Shown here one piece after another: positions 54,001 to 64,000 of a DNA stretch of 64,000 bases. The stretch is from positions 6,811,001-6,875,000 of the forward strand of contig OX637397.1 in NCBI GenBank assembly GCA_951799425.1. The letters run 5' to 3'. The stretch comes from Ilex aquifolium. Taxonomy: Eukaryota; Streptophyta; Magnoliopsida; Aquifoliales; Aquifoliaceae. Positions within the stretch are counted from its first letter, which is position 1; each line of letters opens with the position of its first letter. Both the position numbers and the translations under genes were made by a program. The notes under the pieces are model-generated. The model was not told where the DNA came from and searched no databases. It saw only the letters and a program-made list of their open reading frames with translations.

Positions 54001-57000
54001 CACTACCAGGGAAGACTTGGATAGGATAGTGAAGAACTTGAGGATTTGTAGGGACTGTCATGAGGCTTTCAAGTATTTTAGTAGGGTGGTGGAAAGGGAG
54101 ATTACTGTGAGGGATGTTAACAGATACCATAGGTTTTTAGATGGTAATTGTACCTCTGGGGATTATTGGTAACAGTTGACAGATATTATAGGTTCTTAGA
54201 GAAAAACAAGAAGTTTGATGATGCACTTGGAGAAGAGTCAGAAGTGTTGATTTCGAAACAAACCCCATTACAATCAATGTACAATGTTTTCCTCAAGCTG
54301 TTAACTTGTATAGATTCTTCAGCCACATGAGTTACCTATTCACAGCTTCTTGTTCATTGACAAGGTGACTTTCAGAGGTATGATTGAAATACGCTGCTTA
54401 TAATCCTAAGCTATTTAGAATACACTGGATGGTATAAAAACTATACATTTGCCACCATGCCAGCTTTCAATAACAGGTATTCTACATATCAGTGGCTTAG
54501 ACAGGCATTTTGTGGGAAATTTTTTTGGAGGACTGAGAGATAATAGGATTAAGAAGATAACAAATGGGAAATCTGTAATGTTCATATTTTTTGACAAACA
54601 CCAAGAGGCCCAGCCCCATGGTTCTCAAGTAATCATGCAAGATTAATCATAGCCTACTTATCATGCCATAAACTCAAGGCTATTGCTGCACCTCAAAAAT
54701 ATTTAAGCACATCGATGAAATGAAAATCTTCAGTTAAGAGATGGCGCACTTAGATCAAGCTTGTTGATATCCATATAAATCTTCCATACAAATTTTAAAA
54801 GTCAAGTTCAGAATGTACATTGGTAATCAATCTTTTTAAATATGTAATATACCTTCAACCTATTGGAACAACAATTAGTCTGCTGCCGCAAATTATCACC
54901 TAACACATACTCCAAAATAGCAACTTGAAATCCAGTTAAGAGCTGTGACTGTCCCCAACACATCAGTACAGGTAGATAATCAGGGTCCTGTTTCAAGGTA
55001 ATTGAGACAAAGTTGTCATAAGCCAAAACATACTCCATAGGAAGTATCAAAAGAAACCCAACAAGGTGATGAATTAGCATGGAAAAGCTCTCCAATATAG
55101 ATGCATTGCAAGACAAACTAATTATGAGCTTGAATCTCAATAATCATTGCATCATCCACTTGAGATGAACACTAAAATATAAAATTCTGAAATGGTCATT
55201 ACCCAATTTGACTCCATCAATTGGGACAGATTAACATAAGAATAAAGCTATACATCCCAAATGTGCTTACCAAATGTTGTATACCAAATGATTTGGCGAA
55301 ATCCTATCAGCGCCGGCCCAACAGCATGGAAAAAAAAAAAAAGGGCTTTAGGTCCCAAATTTTTAAGGCCCCATAATTTTAGATACATCATTAGCCCATA
55401 AAAAAAATTAAATCCATTAAATTTTAAGCCCTACAAAAAAGCCCCAAAAAATTAAATCCAATCAAAATTTTTATTACAATAATTTGGACTTATAAGCCAA
55501 TCCATAATATTAAAAACTTAGAAATTAAAAAAATAAAAAAAAATACTCAAAAATCAACTCATATTTACTCCCACCCACTTTTTTTTTTCTCTCTCTCTGG
55601 GTAAAAAAAAAACAGAAGTTGAAATTAAACACTCTCTCCCTCTCTGTGGTAAAAAAACAAAAACAAAAACGGCTTAGTTTAGACCTCAAATTGGCTTGAG
55701 CCGCCCCTGAATCCTATACATCGAATGTTTAGTTGGAGTGGATGGGAGTTGGTGTAACTCACTAATCCAACTATCTATACTGATATGATATGCAAAATTT
55801 AGTAAACAATTTCGCAAGCATAGCAATGCACTTAACATCAGACAAAACTTAGCTTTACCCTTCGGCAATCAGCACTAACAGTAAAACCCTAACTCTCAAA
55901 AAACAATTATACCATAATCCATGAATATTCCACATTGTCATTCATCACCCATCAGACACAAACAAACAAAAATCCCAAAATTCCCATTTCTAAAACCCCA
56001 AACCCTCCTGAAAACCCCAACATTCTCCAACCAATTTAAAACCCCAATGTTCAAAATCAAGCTCAAAAACTCCAAGAAAAATACGAAGTTTCAAATTTCC
56101 CATCGGCATTCATCATCTATAAAAACAAACCAGCAAAACCCACCAAATTCCCATTTCTAAAACCCCAATCCTCAAAACCCTAATATTCTCCAACCAATCT
56201 AAAACCCTAATATCCAAAATCAAATTTAATAATCCAAAAAACCCTCCATACTTCCACATTAAATCACTTGTCAGAGACCTCACCTACGAGTGCGGTGGAG
56301 TACCAAGAAGCCTGGCCTGTTGCAAATCGAGCTCAGTAAGCTGCTGGTCCCGACCCGTCTCGATGATGAGGGGAAGGCCGAGGATGAGGAAAGTGGTTCC
56401 GGCGATCCACGTGGCCTTGCCGGTGCTCTTCAACAGTCGCTTCGCCACATATGCTACATTACACCTCCTTCGCTTGCTCCTGTAGACGATCGGTGATTTG
56501 GATAGCCTTGAAGATGTTCCTTCTTTGTTGTTATTGTTGTGGGTATTCGTGGGCTTGTTGAGTGAGAAGCTTTTCACGCCATAAGAGGCCATGTAGGAGA
56601 GAGAGGGGGAAAAGTAAAGAAAGACTCAAGAATGGGGCTGATAATCGAACGAATACCAACGAATCCGACCCGAACTTACCTAGCTTGTTTTTTTTAGAGA
56701 TAATGGGATGGGGGTACCTTTTTCAAAACTTAGTTAGCTTTAAGTTCCACCTCCAAACTTATCATCATTTAAGTCCTATAATTGATGACTTATTTGTCAA
56801 TAAGTACACATTTTAAAAAAAATTCAAATTCTTCTTGAAATGTATTCCATATTTACCCCTACCATAAATAGTCCATACCTAATAGACAACTTTTATTTTT
56901 CCAATATCTAAATATTAGAATGTGAGACTTTCAAGAGTCATTTTGATATTTGTGTATCATTTGAATTTTGAAATTTCAAAACATATTGGTATTTCATTAT

Positions 57001-60000
57001 CATCTTTTACCAAATTATTTTTTATTTTCAAGTTCATTATAATAGGGCACTAGGGAGGCCGGTTCAATTGTATTTTCTTCCCGGTTCAAGAAGCTGCTAT
57101 TGTATTTCTTCTTCACCAGTTCAACCATAACTTACATTGTATTTTTTCTTCACGTGTTCAAGATTATTCTTTACCAAACGGGACGCCATTAATCTGTAAG
57201 TATTCAAGATTCCGGTATTATGGTGTTCAGCATATTCATGAAATTTTCGAAGTTGTGGAGCATTAAATTCATGAATTTTTTTTATTTTATTATGTTGGAA
57301 TTTTTCATAAACATGGAACATTATTTTTTGTTGGTCATTTAATATTTTCAATGTTTAATCTCTTTTTCCATTCCGAAAAATTAAATGAAAATCTCATGCT
57401 AAAATTATTTGAAGATTGAAACTAATTTTTTTAAGCTTCTACATCACTTTTTTCATGAAGAGTTTTGATTTTTCTGTAATCGAATATGATTTACTATTTG
57501 GTATCTCTCTTTCATTTTTTAATTTTTTTTTTGGTCATTGATGAAATATGGAACATGCATTATCGTATATGATTTACTGTTTGTTGTCATTCTTTCGTTT
57601 TTTGTTGTTGGTCATTTAATATTTTGCAATGTTTAATCTCTTTTTCCATTCCGAAAAGATAAATGTAAATCCCATGCTAAAATGATTTGAAGATTGAAAC
57701 TAGTTTTTTTAAGCTTCTACGTCACTTTTTTCATGAAGATTTTTGATTTTTCTGGAATCTTATATGATTTACTATTTGGTGTCACTCTTTCATTTTTTAA
57801 TTTTTGTTTTGGTCATGGATGAAATCTGGAACATGCATTATCGTATATGATTTACTGTTTGTTGTCATTCTTTCGTTTTGGGAACCCGTTACTGATTTTC
57901 TGTTTATAAATCTATTGAAGGTCATGGAAGAAATGACCTTGTTATTATGCAAATATCGTCTTGAGACGTTAGTTATGAGATGTTCAGTTCTATCAAGTTT
58001 TGATTTCATGCGGTTGTGGACACTATAAGGGGACAACTTATGAATCAGATGGGGTGCAGGTTGGCTACATCTCACACATGGAAAGAAAATCTGTGTCCTG
58101 CTATGGAATCTAAATTACATATTGCATTCGTTGAAGGCAGATCTTGGTTTGTGAGGGTTTCAAGCAACGAAGTATATGAAGTCAACTCATATCCTTCGGT
58201 TTCTGTTGACATCAAGAATGGAACGTGCACTTGTTTTCAGTGGCAAATTATGGTTTTCCTTGTTCTCATGCGGTAGCTGCGATACGTAAAAGTGGGAGGA
58301 ATATGAACGAGTTTGTGGATTATTATTATCATGTGAGCACCTACAAGAAAGCATATTCTCAAGCTATATTTCATATTCCAACTCTTGGTCGTGCAGATTT
58401 TTCGGTGGACGAAGCTGACCTTGTCGCCATTATCTAAGAAGCAGCCTGACAGACCAAAGAAGTATAGAATAAGGTCACGTGGTGAACTTATTCGGCGAAT
58501 TCGATGTGGTCGTTGTGGGCGGTTAGGGAGTCACAACAAAAAAAACATGTAATGTGGCTTTGTGATTGGATTACTATTTTTAATTAATATTTTTCCAGTG
58601 CTCTTTTAATTTTCTTGATGTGAGTTTTTTTTTTCTTTTTATAATTCCATAAAAATTTAGCTCCACAACTAATAAAATTTATGACAACAAAGAGTGTCAG
58701 ATAATAGTTACTTATACAACTAAAAGTAAACCAATACAATCCGTAAAAAATAAGTGATACCGCATATAAAAGCATATATTGCCATCAAATAGTGGACACG
58801 AATATCATACATACAAAGAGTGTCACCAAAGAAAGACACGATATAATGACAATGGGGCTCCAATCAATGGCATCATGTAATACTCCCTTGATAGTGCTCA
58901 AGTAGTGTCAGTAAAGAGTTGCAACAATAGATTGTACCTAAATAATCACAATATATATTTATCCAATCAAAGAGTTGCACCTAAAGAGGGACTCGAAAAA
59001 TTGTCATGCAAACAGTGTCAACAAAGAGAGACACGAGATAATGATAATGGGGGTCCAATCAATGGCATCATGTAATGCCCCCTTGATAGTGCCCAATTAG
59101 TGTCAGTAAAGATTGACAACAATAGTTTCTATCTAAATGATGACAATATATATTTTGCCCACTCAAAGAGTTGCACCTAAAGAGGGACTATAAAAATGTC
59201 CATGCAAACAGTGTCACCAAAGAGAGACACGAGATAATGAAAATGGGGGGTCAATCAATGACATCATGTAATGCCCCCTTGATAGTGCCCAAGTAGTGTC
59301 ACTAAAGAGTGACAACAATAGATTGTACCTAAATAATCACAATATATATTTGCCCACTCATAGAGTTGTCTCTAAAGAGAGACTCGAAAAATTTTCATGC
59401 AAACAGTGTCACCAGAGACATGAAATAGGGAAATTAAATTAATGCAACATAAGCTGGAATAATATAACATTAATAAAAGTGTTATTCAAACACAAAAATT
59501 AAAATCTTAACATTTGAACCTTACATTACATTTCAAAAAATTGACCAGTCAAAGTATGGATATATGCAATAAATTCCCAACATTCAATTGTATCCAGTTA
59601 ATCTTTGACTCCATATTTTGTCTTCAGTTTCTTCCATTCATTGAAATCTTCTTCTGTCCAAGACTTGGGATGGTTCAAGAACAGTTCAATCATTTCTGAT
59701 CGGAATTGTTTCACCTGTGCTATTGTTAATTTCGGTTGTATTTCTTCGCCAAGTGCTAATTTCCTCATTATATAGCAAACATGTAGGCCACAATCAACCC
59801 TGTATTACGTGTATTTTTTCAGTATCAGTATGTGTATTTTTTTTCATTCACAAAACATTATGTTAAATACGTACGAGCCAGCTTTCATGCATACAAATAA
59901 TGACACTCTTATAATTTATGTAAAACAAATGTATTTGAAGAACTTTTCACTAAAATTAGGGCTCTGTATTTTATTTTATTTTTATTTTTCAGCAAAGAAA

Positions 60001-63000
60001 AAAAAAATTAAAATAGATACTTTTCAAAAAAACCAAAATGTACGCCGAATATCTTCGAATTCTCAAAAGAGATTCACCGTACAGTAACACAATGCCTAAG
60101 AGTTTCTGAAACTGTTAAAATTCATGGAAAATAACTGAATTTAACATTTATAAGCAAATTTAACACCAATAACCAATAAAAAATCGGCCATTGGCCGATT
60201 ATCGACAAACCAAAAATCAATGTCGAAAAGTATCAAATTATTAACAGATATTCACCAAAGAGAGACATCATGCATACAAATAATGACACTCTTATAATTT
60301 ATGTAAAACAAATGTATTTAACATTAAAAAGAAGTTTTGAATAAATTTTCACTAAAATTAGTGCTCTGTATTTTATGTTTTTTTATTTTTTAAGCAAGAA
60401 CAAAATTTGATATATATGATTTGCTTACTGTTTGAGATGACCCATTGAATCCAAAGTAAATATTCGCAAAAAAACCAGCAAAAAAACAAAGCAAAACTTA
60501 TTTTTCAAACCAAATTAGGTCTTATCTCTTTCTAATTTGGGGATTTGTCAAGTAATAAAAAGAAAAATTAAATAGTAAAAATTAATACCGTTAGCAAGGA
60601 GGAACTCAAATAATCCGGCGAAGAACCGCAAAGATTTCCGACGAAGAGCTTCAAAATCAATGTCGAAGACCTTCTATTTCCTTCTCCATATACACGCTAT
60701 TGACACTATAAGCATAATGCAGCTTTTTTTTTGTTCCTGCAACTCACAAATCCGGCGACAATAGTAATGTAGAATACCCAACTCCGGCGACAATAGAGAT
60801 TCACGCTTCCGGCGACTGTGTTCCAAGAGATGGAAGAATTTTTTTGGTGAACAAATATTGAAGATTTGATGGTAACGAATGAAATGACAAAATCTTTGGA
60901 AGTCAAAAAGTTTTAGGAAAGGTTCAGTTTTGGATATTCTCATTAATGGCTCTTTGGAAAGTGATGTCAGGAAAGTAATGATACTGATTCCCAAAACCGA
61001 TAGTCTATTCCTCTTCCTCATTTAAAAAAGGGCTTTTATGTCTTTGTCTAAGCATATGTCCTTCTAAACCACATATTTTAAAAAGTGGACTTTTGTCCTA
61101 ATAAGTTTTGGAAAAGAGACCGGCCTCCCTACCACCCTTTTTTTTAAGCGAACCGAAAAAGTTCGGTTTTATTTTTATTTTTTATTATTTATAATTTGAC
61201 TCGTTTCTGTTAAGAAAATAAGTGGAGTTAACTTCGAACTGAGGTCGAACCGAGTTGAAACCAAACTTGTTGAGCTTGTTTTTTAAAAGGAGAATTACAC
61301 TCAAACCTCTAAAATTTATCACTTAATCACTCAGATTTTCTAACACTTAAAATATTATATACAGATCCCTTAAAATTTGTATGCACGTAATATTTAGACC
61401 TCTGTCGATGTTAGTGTCCGTTAATATATCTTTTAGTAAATTACACACAGACCTCTTGAAATTTATAGACATATAATACTTAGACCGTTTGAAGTTTGTA
61501 GGCATATAAAACTTAGACAAAAAATACTCCAATAAAAAATAGAATATCAAATATTTTAAATTTTACAACAAAAATTCATGTTCGATTATGACATTTATTG
61601 AAATAAATTTAAAAATAAAAATTTAATTTTTCTTACAAAATTATAATTAGTATATAATTATATTATCTATAAGAATTTAATTTCACCTTTTAAACAATTA
61701 AATTAAACTACCAAATTACCCCAATTAAAGTTAGAAGATATTGTGTCTGTTACAGTTTGACTCATTGTTTGATTTTTTAGTTTTATTCCAATAGATAGTA
61801 TAATTGTATACTAATTATAAATTTTTAAGAAAAAAATAGACTTTTATTTTTTATTTCATTTCAATAAATGACATAATAGAATATGAATTTTGGTTGTAAA
61901 ATTCATGTTTTTTTATGAATGACTGATACCCCTTGTTTATTTTTTAGCTTTATTCCAATAGATAGTATAATTGTATACTAATTACAATTTTTTAAGACAA
62001 AATTAAATTTTTATTTTTGATTTGATTTTAATAAATGATACAATAGAACATGAATTTTGGTTGTAAAATTTAAAATATTTGATATTCTGCATTTGATTGG
62101 AATTTTTTGGTCTAAATATAATATTTTAAACTTAAGGGGTTTAAGTATTACCCCTACAAACTTCAGGGAATCTGAGTGTAATTTATTAACGCATATACTA
62201 ACGAACATTGACAACAGGGGTATAAGTGTTATACGCGTACAAATCTCAAGTTTTGTGTGCAATATTTCAAATATCAGGGGGTTTGAATGATTAAATGACA
62301 AATCTCAAAATATCTGGGAGTAATTCACCATTTTTTAAACGAGTTTAAAAAAATATTCAACTTTAGTTCATTTATAAAATGAGTCGAGATTGAATAAATT
62401 GAACTCAAGTCAAACTCGAATAACTCAATTCAATATCAGTCCTAATTAGGAAAGATACCAAATACGAAAGAAATGAGAATATTAAGATACAAATTAAAAA
62501 GAAATATATTTTGTGAAAAAGTGAGGTAAAATGTATTGTAAATAAATTAAGAAAAAATTGAATTAGAAACATATTGGGAAAATTTCATACACACCCCCTG
62601 TAATTAGGTTTCAATTTAATGATACCCCCTCCCGATTCTGAAATTTCACTATCATCCCCTCTTAGTATTTGTCAGATTACTGCGTTAACGACGATTATTA
62701 ATTTACAAAAATACTCCTAAATATTTTATAGGGTAAATTTTATCCACACCCCTTGTAAATAGGCATAACTTCAACGACACCCCCTGTAAATAGACCTATC
62801 TTTAACAATACCTCTCCTGATTCTAAAATTTCAATGCACTCTCTTTTAGTTCTATTATATTAACATTTAGATTCATCAATTTAATATTTAATTTTATCAA
62901 ATTAGTGTCCTTTATTTAATTTAAACTAAATTAACGTTCCATCTCATCAAATCAACACAAATTTATATTTAATTTTATCAAATTAGTATTTAGTTATATT

Positions 63001-64000
63001 AATTTAATATTTTATTTCATCAAATTAATATTCTTTCTTTAATTTAATATTAAATTATTATTTAATTTCATCAAATCAACACCAAATTGACAGTTAATTT
63101 TATTAAATTAAAATTTAATATATTAAATAGAATATTAATTTCTATTAATTTAACATTTAAATTTATCAAATTAATTTTAGTTATTTAATTTAACAGAAAA
63201 TGGACATTCAATTTCATTAAAGCAACATTTAAATTTATTCATTTAACATTAAATTTTATCAAATCAACACTGAATTAATATTTAATTTTATCAAATTAAA
63301 ACTAAATTAATATTTAAATTTATCTAATTAAGACCAAATTTATTTAATTAATATTAAATTTTATCAAATAATATTTAAAATTTATATATGAAGAGTGATG
63401 TATGAAGAATGGTCAAGTGACGTTGTGGAGGACAGACGATAGCAGAGAAGTTAGAAATAGATGGAATTTTGATATTGACTTTATCGATTGTAATTTTATT
63501 ATAAAAAATTATTTTTAACTATAAAATAAATTAAAAACCCTGTAATTTATAACAAATAACAAAAAACATACCACAGAGAGAACTTATGTAATATAAGAAA
63601 ATAAGAAACCGAAAAATGTACCTCTTACCCAACATCTTATAAGAAAATGGACTTAATGACTTAAAAATCTATCGAGTGTTTTGGATGAAAAAAATTTAAA
63701 AAAATTTGCATGAAAAAATTAAAACTATCTGCATGAAAAAAAAATTAAAAAAAATTGCATAAAAAAAAATAAAAAAAATTGCATAAAATTTTTAAAAAAA
63801 TTTGCACGAAAAACATTTACAAATCTGCAAGAAAAAAAATAAATTTTTTTACCAACTTAGGTAGTGATTGATCATTGTGGAGAACGATTTGAAAAATAAT
63901 GGTTGGCTTCACTCCCTTATGTCTTACAGCAACCCCAAATCGTTTTGGACCTTCACAAATAACAAAATGTATGGTATATATCTATACTACTAATAAAAGT

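Overview
This window is nuclear DNA of a flowering plant, most likely a woody eudicot. It is AT-rich, the genes have GT-AG introns of up to about 2.6 kb, and transposon debris fills the space between genes. The recognisable proteins are all plant families: a CCT-motif transcription regulator, the U-box/WD40 splicing factor PRP19 (MAC3), a plasmodesmata-located DUF26 protein, and the plant-type mitochondrial import subunit TOM9/TOM22. I cannot name the species. Exon borders below were placed by eye from splice signals and family similarity.

Layout. 1-5.0 kb: AT-rich repeats, one inverted-repeat element and a complete tRNA-type SINE with target-site duplication (TSD). 5.1-10.6 kb: CCT gene on the minus strand, with a foldback element in one intron. 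10.7-17 kb: no convincing gene; SINEs, foldback elements and one 44-codon small ORF with an upstream TATA box. 17.0-26.1 kb: probably a solo LTR, split by a Jittery/FAR1-type Mutator-like element (MULE, 17323-22334). That element keeps its terminal inverted repeats (TIRs) and a 10-bp TSD, but its transposase has five in-frame stops and no frameshift that I can see. 27.7-28.8 kb: a 1.05-kb non-autonomous MULE directly in front of PRP19. 29.0-42.1 kb: PRP19, 18 exons, 524 aa; its introns hold LINE, SINE and foldback insertions. 45.2-46.7 kb: plasmodesmata-located protein, three exons, 315 aa. 48.8-52.9 kb: a second copy of the MULE family found in front of PRP19, itself split by a 3.07-kb MULE that landed inside its TIR. 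53.9-54.2 kb: orphan DYW domain of a PPR protein. 55.3-55.7 kb: hAT-type element with an 8-bp TSD. 56.3-56.6 kb: TOM9-like gene (minus strand), with a 4.4-kb MULE starting 104 bp before its ATG. This MULE carries a broken mudrA-type transposase and, on the other strand, the end of a Ulp1-type cysteine protease. 61.3-62.3 kb: a MULE with very long inverted repeats. 62.4-64 kb: AT-rich repeats.

The four intact genes are unrelated housekeeping or regulatory genes and do not form a pathway or cluster. The main story is structural: six MULEs with matching TSDs, one nested in another, and two of them sitting 104 and 208 bp before the start codons of essential-type genes. I found no clearly new biological system. 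The most unusual material is the Ulp1-carrying MULE and the dense GTTAC/GTAAC motif field inside the nested MULE.
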